Below are positions 17,373 through 25,136 of a stretch of 64,000 nucleotides of DNA, piece by piece; within the stretch, counting starts at the first letter, position 1, and each line of letters begins with the position of its first letter. Under the pieces are notes generated by a model, which did not search any database, was not told where the DNA came from, and saw only the letters and a program-made list of their open reading frames with translations. The position numbers and the translations under genes were made by a program. Origin of the DNA: Pseudomonadota bacterium (GTDB lineage Bacteria; Pseudomonadota; Gammaproteobacteria; Nitrosococcales; Methylophagaceae); assembly GCA_030576275.1 (NCBI GenBank), contig JALIBN010000005.1, forward strand, positions 1-64,000. The letters are read 5' to 3'.

Positions 17373-17424
17373 GTAGCTTGGATTTAATCCAACATGTCGG
17401 ATTAAAGTCCGACGTCCGAGCTAC
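17373..17424 (+). repeat. Structured three-stem element between metK and ahcY
   Basis: An outer 10-bp stem (GTAGCTTGGA with TCCGAGCTAC) encloses sequence that can also fold as two 6-bp hairpins, TTGGAT/ATCCAA at 17378-17392 and GTCGGA/TCCGAC at 17396-17413. The motifs resemble REP-like intergenic repeats with GTCGGATT cores. It does not match a riboswitch that I know. It may tune metK versus ahcY levels or protect mRNA ends. Confidence 0.55.
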
Positions 17425-17456
17425 TCAAGAACAAAATACTTAAGGATTATGACAAC

Positions 17457-18767
17457 ATGACATCTCCAATTGAAAATCTTACACCCGATTACAAAATCGC
17501 CGACATCAGTCTTGCTGAATGGGGCGCTAAAGAAATCAAAATTGCTGAAAATGAAATGCCTGGTTTAATGGCTATTCGCGAAGAATATGTCGGTAAAAAG
17601 CCATTAGCCGGTGCTCGCATTGCTGGTTGTTTACACATGACAATTCAAACCGCCGTATTGATTGAAACCTTAATTGATTTAGGCGCTGAAGTACGCTGGT
17701 CATCATGTAATATCTTCTCAACTCAAGACCAAGCGGCGGCGGCGATTGCGGCACAAAATATTCCGGTCTTTGCGTGGAAAGGCGAAACCAACGAAGAAGC
17801 TATCTGGTGTATCAAGCAAACTATTTCTGGACCAAACAACTGGCACCCAAACCTAATCTTGGATGATGGCGGTGATTTAACCCAAGTCATGCATGATGAA
17901 TTCCCTGAATTATTAAAAGATGTTAAAGGTCTATCAGAAGAAACAACGACAGGTGTTCATCGTTTGTATGAAATGATGAAAGATGGTTCTTTAAAAGTAC
18001 CTGCTATTAACGTTAATGATTCCGTTACTAAGTCTAAATTCGATAACTTATACGGCTGCCGTGAATCGTTACTAGATGGTATCAAACGTGCTACAGACGT
18101 GATGATTGCCGGTAAAATCTGTGTTGTTTTAGGTTACGGCGATGTAGGTAAAGGTTGTGCCCAAGCATTCCGCGGTATGGGCGCCACTGTAATGGTGACT
18201 GAAATCGATCCAATCTGTGCGCTACAAGCGGCAATGGAAGGTTACCGAGTTGTAAACATGGATGATGTAGCGAATTTAGGTGATATCTTCGTTACTACGA
18301 CTGGTAATGTCGATGTAATTAATCACGACCATATGCTTGAAATGAAAAATGAAGCCATCGTTTGTAATATCGGTCATTTTGATAGTGAAATTGCTGTTGC
18401 TTCATTACGTCAATATGAATGGGTGAACATCAAGCCACAAGTTGATCATGTTATCTTCCCTGATGGCAAACGCATCACCTTATTGGCTGAAGGTCGCTTA
18501 GTGAATCTAGGTTGCGCTACCGGTCATCCGAGTTTTGTAATGTCAGCATCATTCACTAATCAAGTAATGGCGCAGATTGAATTATGGGATAACCATTTAG
18601 ACTACAGCAATGAAGTTTATGTGTTACCTAAATCATTAGATGAAAAAGTAGCGCGTCTGCATTTAGCTAAGATTGGTGCTAATCTAACTGAATTAACAGA
18701 TGCCCAAGCTAAATACTTAAGTTTGGACAAACAAGGTCCATACAAATCTGATATGTATCGCTACTAG
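17457..18767 (+). CDS. ahcY: S-adenosylhomocysteine hydrolase
   Basis: NAD-dependent enzyme that splits SAH into adenosine and homocysteine. The 436-residue product shows the substrate-domain segments [15 protein letters not shown] and [17 protein letters not shown], the catalytic [21 protein letters not shown] with its lysine, and the NAD-binding [18 protein letters not shown]. The C-terminal [13 protein letters not shown] is the family's conserved tail. It follows metK under the SAH riboswitch, consistent with induction by its own substrate. Confidence 0.97.
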   Translation: MTSPIENLTPDYKIADISLAEWGAKEIKIAENEMPGLMAIREEYVGKKPLAGARIAGCLHMTIQTAVLIETLIDLGAEVRWSSCNIFSTQDQAAAAIAAQNIPVFAWKGETNEEAIWCIKQTISGPNNWHPNLILDDGGDLTQVMHDEFPELLKDVKGLSEETTTGVHRLYEMMKDGSLKVPAINVNDSVTKSKFDNLYGCRESLLDGIKRATDVMIAGKICVVLGYGDVGKGCAQAFRGMGATVMVTEIDPICALQAAMEGYRVVNMDDVANLGDIFVTTTGNVDVINHDHMLEMKNEAIVCNIGHFDSEIAVASLRQYEWVNIKPQVDHVIFPDGKRITLLAEGRLVNLGCATGHPSFVMSASFTNQVMAQIELWDNHLDYSNEVYVLPKSLDEKVARLHLAKIGANLTELTDAQAKYLSLDKQGPYKSDMYRY

Positions 18768-18791
18768 CAGTCAGAAGTAACACGCTACAGC

Positions 18792-18839
18792 CTCGATACC
18801 CCCTGCGGTGAAAATATATTTTCATCACAGGGGTACGAG
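18792..18839 (+). repeat. Long near-perfect hairpin between ahcY and metF
   Basis: CTCG, then TACCCC, TG and GAAAAT pair in order with ATTTTC, CA, GGGGTA and CGAG, with a few bulged or mismatched bases, across 48 nucleotides. No T-run follows. It could be a weak terminator, a processing site or a 3'-end stabiliser that lowers metF relative to ahcY. Confidence 0.6.
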
Positions 18840-18897
18840 TATTTATAGATTAAACTAAATATATAAACTGTCTTTCAACTACCTTTGTGTATTCACT

Positions 18898-19749
18898 ATG
18901 ACCAATAAACTCACCATCAGTTGCGAATTTTTTCCACCAAAAACGGATAAAGGCATTGCAACAATACGTGATGTTCGCCAGCAACTTGCTCCGCTGAAAC
19001 CTGAGTTTTATTCAGTTACCTTTGGTGCTGGAGGGTCGACACAAGACAATACCTTAAATGCAGTAGTAGAAATTCAACAAGCGCATGCTGTAACAGGCAT
19101 TGATGCAGCTCCGCATCTGTCCTGCGTCGGCTCAACAGCTGAACGTATTCGTGACATGCTCACCACTTATCAATCACATGGCATTCGACGCTTAGTCGCA
19201 TTACGAGGCGACTTACCCTCAGGCATGCGAGATCCAGGTGACTTTCGTTATGCTAATGAGTTAGTTGAGTTTATTCGCCAAGAAACAGGTGATTATTTTA
19301 CAATTGAAGTCGCAGCTTATCCTGAGATTCATCCACAAGCAGCATCAGCAAAAGCTGATTTTGACAATTTTAAACGTAAAGTTGATGCCGGCGCCGATAG
19401 TGCTCTCACTCAATACTTTTATAATGTTGATGCGTATCTTTATTTTGTAGATCGTTGCCAAAAAAATGGCATTGAAATACCGATCATTCCCGGTATTATG
19501 CCCATTAATAACTTTTCCCAACTCGCCCGTTTTTCGGATGGCTGTGGTGCAGAAATACCACGCTGGTTACGTAAGCGGCTAGAAGAATTCAATGATGATA
19601 CTGAGTCATTACAAGCCTTTACCTTAGATTTTCTAACCGACTTTACCCAAAAACTAATAGATTCAGGTGTGCCTGGCCTACATTTTTACAGCATGAATAG
19701 AGCCGATCCAACGCTCACTGTCTGTCAACGTTTAGGTTTAATCGTTTAA
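18898..19749 (+). CDS. metF: 5,10-methylenetetrahydrofolate reductase
   Basis: Flavin enzyme that makes 5-methyl-THF for methionine synthesis. The 283-residue product has the single-domain bacterial length, with CEFFPPKTDKG carrying the catalytic Glu, YSVTFGAGGST, LRGD in LVALRGDLPSG, and the late segment PIIPGIMPINN. It completes a metK-ahcY-metF cluster for one-carbon and methyl metabolism. Spacing from ahcY is about 130 bases and includes a long hairpin, so its expression may differ from that of the first two genes. Confidence 0.96.
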   Translation: MTNKLTISCEFFPPKTDKGIATIRDVRQQLAPLKPEFYSVTFGAGGSTQDNTLNAVVEIQQAHAVTGIDAAPHLSCVGSTAERIRDMLTTYQSHGIRRLVALRGDLPSGMRDPGDFRYANELVEFIRQETGDYFTIEVAAYPEIHPQAASAKADFDNFKRKVDAGADSALTQYFYNVDAYLYFVDRCQKNGIEIPIIPGIMPINNFSQLARFSDGCGAEIPRWLRKRLEEFNDDTESLQAFTLDFLTDFTQKLIDSGVPGLHFYSMNRADPTLTVCQRLGLIV

Positions 19750-19771
19750 AGTCGATAAGCTGTAATATCTG

Positions 19772-20458
19772 ATGAACTACTTTATAGAGTCGCTATTAGC
19801 GGCCTTTAGCTTAATTACCTCACTTGATGGCGATATTTACCGCATCGTTTTAACCTCGGTTTCCATTTCTATTACAGCAACCCTGATTGCCGCACTATTG
19901 GCTATTCCAGCAGGCGTCGCTATGGCGCTCAATACTTTTACAGGCAAGGCCAGTCTCCAGCATTTACTCAACACATTGATGTCAATGCCCACTGTCGTAA
20001 TCGGCTTGCTACTTTATGGTCTGTTTAGTCGTTTGGGCCCCCTCGGTAATTTGGGCCTGCTTTATACACCTACAGCCGTTATTATCGCTGAGGCCATTTT
20101 GATTTTTCCGATCATGATGAATTTAACTATCGCCGCCGTGAACTCAGCAGATCCTCGCTTGGTTCCAACTTTAATCAGTTTAGGTGCCAGACCTTATACA
20201 TTAACGGTTCATGTTATCAGGGCAACACGTTACGCCATACTCGCAGCATTAGTTATGGGGTTCGGTCGTGCGATTGGCGAAGTCGGAGCAGCAATGATGT
20301 TAGGCGGCAATATTCAGGGCTTTACCCGCACGATGACCACCGCTATCGCGCTTGAAACTAGCAAGGGAGAATTTGAACTCGGGCTAGCACTAGGAATATT
20401 ATTATTAATCATTGCTTTCGCACTTAATTTTGCCTTGTCATGGTTAAATAGATCATGA
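19772..20458 (+). CDS. tupB: ABC importer permease, TupB/tungstate-like
   Basis: 228-residue inner-membrane permease with about five helices. The cytoplasmic coupling loop GFGRAIGEVGAAMMLGGNI matches the permeases of tungstate and related oxyanion importers (TupB type). It starts 22 bases after metF and overlaps the ATPase gene by four bases. No periplasmic binding protein (TupA) is encoded in the window, so the substrate, tungstate, molybdate or other, is inferred from permease similarity only. A W/Mo importer would suit formate dehydrogenase maturation in a methylotroph. Confidence 0.82.
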   Translation: MNYFIESLLAAFSLITSLDGDIYRIVLTSVSISITATLIAALLAIPAGVAMALNTFTGKASLQHLLNTLMSMPTVVIGLLLYGLFSRLGPLGNLGLLYTPTAVIIAEAILIFPIMMNLTIAAVNSADPRLVPTLISLGARPYTLTVHVIRATRYAILAALVMGFGRAIGEVGAAMMLGGNIQGFTRTMTTAIALETSKGEFELGLALGILLLIIAFALNFALSWLNRS

Positions 20459-21444
20459 CATCAGCCTATGAATTAAGGGACATTACGCTTAAACAACAAA
20501 ATAAGATAATACTTAATATTTCTCAACTGACTATTGAATCAGACCAATGTTTAGCGCTACTCGGTGAAAATGGCGCAGGCAAAACAAGCTTAATCAATTT
20601 ACTGGCTTTTACTAGTCGTGCAAGTCATGGCTCGATACGCTTATTTAACCAAGTTGTCTGTTCAAAGCTCAAGCCAAGCCAACGTCGCCGTATAGGACTG
20701 GTTCATCAACAGCCCTACCTACTACCAGGCACCGTGGCTGATAACATTCGATTAGCATTGAGCCTGCAAGGTGTGAAGCGTTCTCATATTCCAGAGCTAA
20801 TTCAACAAGCACTTAAACAGGTCAATTTAATTGATTTGGCTGATCAGCCCGCGAATACTTTATCTGGCGGTGAGTTAAAACGCGTTGCCATTGCGCGTGC
20901 GATAGCCTATCAACCTGATATTTTATTGTTAGATGAACCCTTTTCGCATCTTGATCATCGTCATATACAACTACTTGAAGATAGTATTAATCATTTCGCT
21001 CAACAGATGGGCAAGACCGTTATTTTTTCAACGCATGATCGATTCCAAGCGCAAGCTCTAGCCAATGCAACTATTAATCTTGTAGCAGGGAAAATAACCG
21101 CTGCACCTTTATTAAATCATTATCATGGGAAATTGGACCAACATTTTTTTGACACCGGTAAGATGATGATTCATGTCACCAGCAAACTGACCCATGCACG
21201 CCATCTTGCCGTCGATCCTCGAGAAATAATTGTGTCGCCGCAACCATTAGAATCCAGCATGCGTAATAGCTTTTCTGGGCGCTTAACCCTTATCGCTGAA
21301 GAAGGTAATGCCATCCGATTAACTATCGAATGTGCTGAACGCTTCCATGTGATCATTAGCCCTGAAGCCCTCTCGAGTCTAAAGTTGTCTTTAGGAGACA
21401 CGATTTGGTTAAGCTTTAAATCCACCGCCGTGACAGTATTTTAA
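20455..21444 (+). CDS. tupC: ABC importer ATP-binding protein, TupC-like with C-terminal TOBE-like domain
   Basis: 329-residue ATPase paired with the preceding permease by an ATGA overlap. It has Walker A GENGAGKTS near residue 37, the signature LSGGELKRVAIARA, Walker B ILLLDEPFSHLD, and the H-loop FSTHDRF. Residues from about 255 onward form an extra domain (RNSFSGRLTLIAEEGNAIRL to LSLGDTIWLSFKSTAVTVF) resembling the TOBE/Mop oxyanion-sensing folds of molybdate ATPases. That supports an oxyanion substrate. It occupies the position upstream of rpoN where lptB is often found, but it is not LptB. Confidence 0.82.
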   Translation: MTSAYELRDITLKQQNKIILNISQLTIESDQCLALLGENGAGKTSLINLLAFTSRASHGSIRLFNQVVCSKLKPSQRRRIGLVHQQPYLLPGTVADNIRLALSLQGVKRSHIPELIQQALKQVNLIDLADQPANTLSGGELKRVAIARAIAYQPDILLLDEPFSHLDHRHIQLLEDSINHFAQQMGKTVIFSTHDRFQAQALANATINLVAGKITAAPLLNHYHGKLDQHFFDTGKMMIHVTSKLTHARHLAVDPREIIVSPQPLESSMRNSFSGRLTLIAEEGNAIRLTIECAERFHVIISPEALSSLKLSLGDTIWLSFKSTAVTVF

Positions 21445-21527
21445 TATTTACACACTTTGCTATAGGCAATGGCATAAGACTTGCGGTACCATAAACTCAT
21501 GACATTTTATTTCGATTGTAAAAATCT

Positions 21528-22988
21528 GTGAAACCCTCATTACAGTTGCGTGTAGGCCAAAGCCTATCGATGACACCACAGTTACAACAAGCCATTCGCT
21601 TATTGCAATTGTCATCACTTGAATTACAAGCTGAAATTCAAGAAGCACTGGAAACTAACCCTCTACTTGAAGTTGAAGATGACTTTGATCATGATGATCA
21701 TTCAGCAATTCAACAAGAGAGTGAGAAAGTTATTGCCCAGGAAAATCAGGATGTTAGCCAGCTTGAAAACGCATCAATTCCCGATGAATTACCAACGGAT
21801 AGTGAGTGGGAAGACACCTTCGACACCCAACCAGTATCGCTACTCTCAGGACAAGTTTCTGATTCTGGTTTAGAGCGTGACAATCAAGATAATAGTGGTG
21901 ATTCCTTACAAGAACACCTACTTTGGCAAATGCGCTTAACGCCTTTTTCGGCTACCGAGCAAGAAATTGCCGCAACTATTATCGATTCAATTGAAGATGA
22001 TGGTTATTTAAAAATCACCCTCGAAGACATCCAGCAAAGTTTAGGCGATGAATATAGTGAGGTTGAACTTGATGAGATCGAGGCCGTACTTCACCGCATT
22101 CAGCATTTTGATCCGGTAGGTGTTGCCGCACGTGATTTACGAGAATGCTTATTAATTCAGCTTAAATTATATGAAGCTGAAATTGATCAGCTCGCATTAC
22201 TGACCGAACTTATTGATAAACATTTAGATACATTGGCCAAGCGTGATTACGCCCAAATTAAACGCGCTTTAAAAATCACTGACGAAGAACTCACCGAATT
22301 AGTACGTTCAATTCAGCTACTCAATCCTCGTCCTGGCAGTCATATTCAACAAGATAAAACAGAATACATCGTGCCTGACGTTTACGCTCGAAAGGTAAAC
22401 GGTCGTTGGCAGTTATCACTTAATCCCGATAACGCACCTCGCTTACAAGTTGCTGAACATTATGCACAACTTATTAAACGCGCAGATAACAGTGCTGAAA
22501 ACACCTATTTAAAGAATAATTTGCAAGAAGCACGTTGGTTTTTAAAAAGCCTACAAAGTCGAAATGACACCTTATTAAAAGTGGCAGCAGCGATTGTTGA
22601 TCGGCAACAAGGATTTCTTGACCATGGTGATGAAGCCATGAAACCGCTAGTCTTGGCCTATATAGCTGAAATTGTCGAAATGCATGAATCAACGATTTCA
22701 CGTGTCACCACACGAAAATACTTACATACTCCTCGTGGTATTTTTGAATTGAAATATTTTTTCTCCAGCCATGTCAGCACGGACAATGGTGGGGAGTGTT
22801 CAGCAACAGCAATACGTGCCATCATAAAAAAACTAGTACTCGCCGAAAATCCAAGAAAGCCTCTCAGCGACAGTAAAATTGCTGATATTCTTGTAGATCA
22901 GGGCATTAATGTGGCTCGCAGAACCATTGCGAAATATCGGGAAACCTTGGCAATCTCCCCCTCTAACGAACGCAAGCGGCTGGTGTAA
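21528..22988 (+). CDS. rpoN: RNA polymerase sigma-54 factor
   Basis: Sigma54 directs enhancer-dependent transcription from -24/-12 promoters. The 486-residue product begins at a GTG and reads SLQLRVGQSLSMTPQLQQAIRLLQLS, the glutamine-rich activator-interacting region I. An acidic region II follows. The C-terminal RpoN box is present as ARRTIAKYRETLAI. It heads the conserved rpoN-hpf-ptsN-hprK-PTS cluster. A candidate target in this window is the promoter at 48840-48855. Confidence 0.97.
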   Translation: MKPSLQLRVGQSLSMTPQLQQAIRLLQLSSLELQAEIQEALETNPLLEVEDDFDHDDHSAIQQESEKVIAQENQDVSQLENASIPDELPTDSEWEDTFDTQPVSLLSGQVSDSGLERDNQDNSGDSLQEHLLWQMRLTPFSATEQEIAATIIDSIEDDGYLKITLEDIQQSLGDEYSEVELDEIEAVLHRIQHFDPVGVAARDLRECLLIQLKLYEAEIDQLALLTELIDKHLDTLAKRDYAQIKRALKITDEELTELVRSIQLLNPRPGSHIQQDKTEYIVPDVYARKVNGRWQLSLNPDNAPRLQVAEHYAQLIKRADNSAENTYLKNNLQEARWFLKSLQSRNDTLLKVAAAIVDRQQGFLDHGDEAMKPLVLAYIAEIVEMHESTISRVTTRKYLHTPRGIFELKYFFSSHVSTDNGGECSATAIRAIIKKLVLAENPRKPLSDSKIADILVDQGINVARRTIAKYRETLAISPSNERKRLV

Positions 22989-23021
22989 GCCAGTTTTATA
23001 GATCAATTTAGGAGTAGCAAA

Positions 23022-23348
23022 ATGCAACTAAACTTAACCGGACAACATGTTGACATCACCGATAGTCTTCGTGACCATGTAAATAGTAAATTTGAAAAAC
23101 TAACGCGTCACTTTGATCACATGACTAATGTTCATGTCATCCTTTCTGTAGAAAAAGATCGTCAAAAAGCAGAAGCGACTGTTCATGCTAGCGGTGCAGA
23201 CTTATTTGCTTCGGATGAAGGTGAGAATATGTACACCGCGATTGATAGCTTGATTGCAAAACTTGACCGCCAAATTATCAAACATAAAGACAAGATCAAA
23301 GACCATCACCAAGCTGATGGTCATGATATGAAACATAACGCAGGTTAA
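23022..23348 (+). CDS. hpf: Ribosome hibernation promoting factor (short HPF)
   Basis: Small ribosome-binding protein that helps form inactive ribosome dimers in stationary phase. At 108 residues it is the short HPF form, with the beta-alpha-beta fold signature QLNLTGQHVDITDSLRDHV and DLFASDEGENMYTAIDSLIAKLDRQI. AGGAG lies ahead of the ATG. It sits in its usual place between rpoN and ptsN. Confidence 0.94.
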   Translation: MQLNLTGQHVDITDSLRDHVNSKFEKLTRHFDHMTNVHVILSVEKDRQKAEATVHASGADLFASDEGENMYTAIDSLIAKLDRQIIKHKDKIKDHHQADGHDMKHNAG

Positions 23349-23362
23349 TTTCGGATTTATCT

Positions 23363-23824
23363 ATGCTCATAGCCGCTTCACTCATTAACGCCGACAATAT
23401 TAGTTGTCATGATTCCGCCACTAGCAAAAAGCGCGTTATTGAAAACTTAAGTCAGTTGTTAGCCGCTAATACCGGAGCAACAACCGCTGATGCTATTTTT
23501 CAGGCATTACTTGAACGAGAACGGCTAGGTAGTACAGGTTTGGGGAAGGGCGTGGCAATACCGCACGCCCGCATCCCGGGATTACCTCATACCATTGCCG
23601 CGATGATGACCTTAGCCACAACCGTTAACTATGAATCGGCAGATAATAAGCCTGTTGATATTGTTTTTGGTTTATTAGTTCCAGAAGATGGTAATGATCA
23701 GCATTTGCAACAATTAGCTAGATTAGTCAGCTTATTCCGTGAAGAAGAAACTTGCACCAAGATTCGCCAAGCTAACGATGCCGAGCAAATATTTGAAATT
23801 TTGCTGGCCAGTGACGACAACTAA
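23363..23824 (+). CDS. ptsN: Nitrogen-regulatory PTS protein EIIA(Ntr)
   Basis: 153-residue EIIA of the fructose/nitrogen family. The phosphorylation site is His68 in GVAIPHARIPG. It has no transport domains. In family members its phosphorylation state regulates potassium transport, nitrogen and carbon metabolism. It follows hpf and precedes hprK, in the standard rpoN cluster. Phosphate would come from the EI and HPr proteins encoded a little downstream. Confidence 0.95.
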   Translation: MLIAASLINADNISCHDSATSKKRVIENLSQLLAANTGATTADAIFQALLERERLGSTGLGKGVAIPHARIPGLPHTIAAMMTLATTVNYESADNKPVDIVFGLLVPEDGNDQHLQQLARLVSLFREEETCTKIRQANDAEQIFEILLASDDN

Positions 23825-23830
23825 GCAAGT

Positions 23831-24325
23831 GTGGACAAGCCAAACGAACTAATAGAAAGCCACCACGGCGTAATGATGAACGTCGCGGGCTTCGGAATCT
23901 TAATTATTGGTTCACCCGCCATTGGAAAAAGTAGCCTAGCATTAGAGTTACTTTCTCAAAACCATCAACTAATTTCAGATGACGTAGTCGATTTTTGTTG
24001 TGCCAATAATATCGTTAGAGGCCATTGCCCATCGATGTTATCGGGTTTATTACATACCCGTGAACTAGGCCTTATTTCCGTTCGCAACGTCTTTGGTAAC
24101 GAGGCTTGGCAAAGTCAGTATCAACTTGATTACGTTATCAAACTCACGCAACAGTTCGATTCAAACATTAACCTTGTTCTAAAAAAGCGATCTTATACCG
24201 TTCTAAATCACGCTTTTCCACTACTGATACTTTCTTTAGCAACACCCGCTTCACTTTCCACTCGACTGCTTTGCTGGTTAAACATGCAAGCAAATCCATG
24301 TCCTGCAGAAAATGGATTAAAATAA
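23831..24325 (+). CDS. hprK: HPr kinase/phosphorylase, short catalytic-domain form
   Basis: Phosphorylates HPr on a serine, regulating PTS flux. At 164 residues only the C-terminal catalytic domain is present: P-loop GSPAIGKSS at residues 27-35 and LISDDVV at 48-54. The N-terminal domain of full-length HprK is missing, as in the short proteobacterial versions. The start is a GTG seven bases after ptsN. The C-terminal half is less conserved and lacks an obvious second signature, so activity should be tested. HPr encoded at 24867 keeps Ser46, its usual target. No rapZ follows. Confidence 0.85.
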   Translation: MDKPNELIESHHGVMMNVAGFGILIIGSPAIGKSSLALELLSQNHQLISDDVVDFCCANNIVRGHCPSMLSGLLHTRELGLISVRNVFGNEAWQSQYQLDYVIKLTQQFDSNINLVLKKRSYTVLNHAFPLLILSLATPASLSTRLLCWLNMQANPCPAENGLK

Positions 24326-24465
24326 TATCAATACACTTTAAATGAGCGTCGCAAAATGAATGGCAAAATAATCCGTATTCAACTTCGTTTAAATAAACAA
24401 CTAAAACGGTTAGTTTTACGTCATCATGCTCATTTCACTATCTTGTTTAAACATAGAGAATTTTT

Positions 24466-24870
24466 ATGGCTGTAGGAATTTTAATCGTATCCCATAATCA
24501 AATCGGAACGGAATTAATCAATACCGCACGACAAATGTTGTCATGTTGTCCCCTACCCACTAAAGTCCTTGCCATTGGCGGTAAAGATAATCCAGCAAGC
24601 ATTCGGCGACAATTTGAGACTGAACTTAAAGGCCTCGATCAAGGCAACGGTATTCTTATATTGACCGATATGTTTGGCTCCACCCCAAGCAATATCGCTT
24701 GCGCTGTTTCTGATCGTGATGATATTCGCATCATTGCTGGTCTCAACCTGCCTATGTTGATCCGCGTTCTTAATTACCCTAACTTGAATCTTGATGAATT
24801 AGAGAAAAAAGCCATCAGTGGTGGTATAGAAGGCATCGTTTGCTGTCATCACACGGGGTATAAATTATGA
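24466..24870 (+). CDS. PTS EIIA, mannose family, regulatory
   Basis: 134-residue stand-alone EIIA(Man)-type protein. His10 in ILIVSHNQIG is the phosphorylation site, and LTDMFGSTPSNIACAV and GLNLPMLIRVLNY are family motifs. No EIIB, EIIC or EIID genes accompany it, so it belongs to the permease-less proteobacterial PTS and is probably regulatory. The HPr gene overlaps its end by four bases. The fold is also that of the DhaM N-terminal domain, which is notable because dhaK and dhaL occur in this window without a dhaM. Confidence 0.9.
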   Translation: MAVGILIVSHNQIGTELINTARQMLSCCPLPTKVLAIGGKDNPASIRRQFETELKGLDQGNGILILTDMFGSTPSNIACAVSDRDDIRIIAGLNLPMLIRVLNYPNLNLDELEKKAISGGIEGIVCCHHTGYKL

Positions 24871-25136
24871 TTGAACAATCATTCACGATTATAAATAATT
24901 TAGGTTTACACGCTCGCGCTGCCGCCAAATTTGTCACGATTGCTTCGCAATTTGATGCTGATATTCAAGTGTCACGTAATGGCCGTACCGTTAACGGAAA
25001 AAGTATTATGGGCGTAATGATGTTAGCGGCGGGTAAAGGAACTGACATAAAAATAAATGCTGAAGGTGAAGACGCTAAACTTGCCTTACAAGCCATTGAG
25101 ACACTTATTAATACTTTTTTTGGAGAAGGTGAATGA
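24867..25136 (+). CDS. ptsH: Phosphocarrier protein HPr (NPr-type)
   Basis: 89-residue phosphocarrier. The EI-dependent site is His15 in GLHARAAAKF, and Ser46 in GKSIMGVMML is exactly where HprK acts. Both sites are intact. It is coupled to its neighbours by ATGA overlaps on both sides. In this cluster it passes phosphate from EI to EIIA(Ntr) and EIIA(Man). Confidence 0.96.
   Translation: MIEQSFTIINNLGLHARAAAKFVTIASQFDADIQVSRNGRTVNGKSIMGVMMLAAGKGTDIKINAEGEDAKLALQAIETLINTFFGEGE

Noticed and set aside
17373-17424. Considered as a second riboswitch before ahcY.
   Set aside because: It lacks the SAH core sequence and the stems look like REP-type inverted repeats, so it is listed as a repeat instead.
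24356-24475. A 39-codon frame between hprK and the EIIA(Man) gene.
   Set aside because: No ribosome site, overlaps the EIIA start by ten bases, and the highly basic product resembles nothing that I know. It does not look like a remnant of rapZ. Probably chance.
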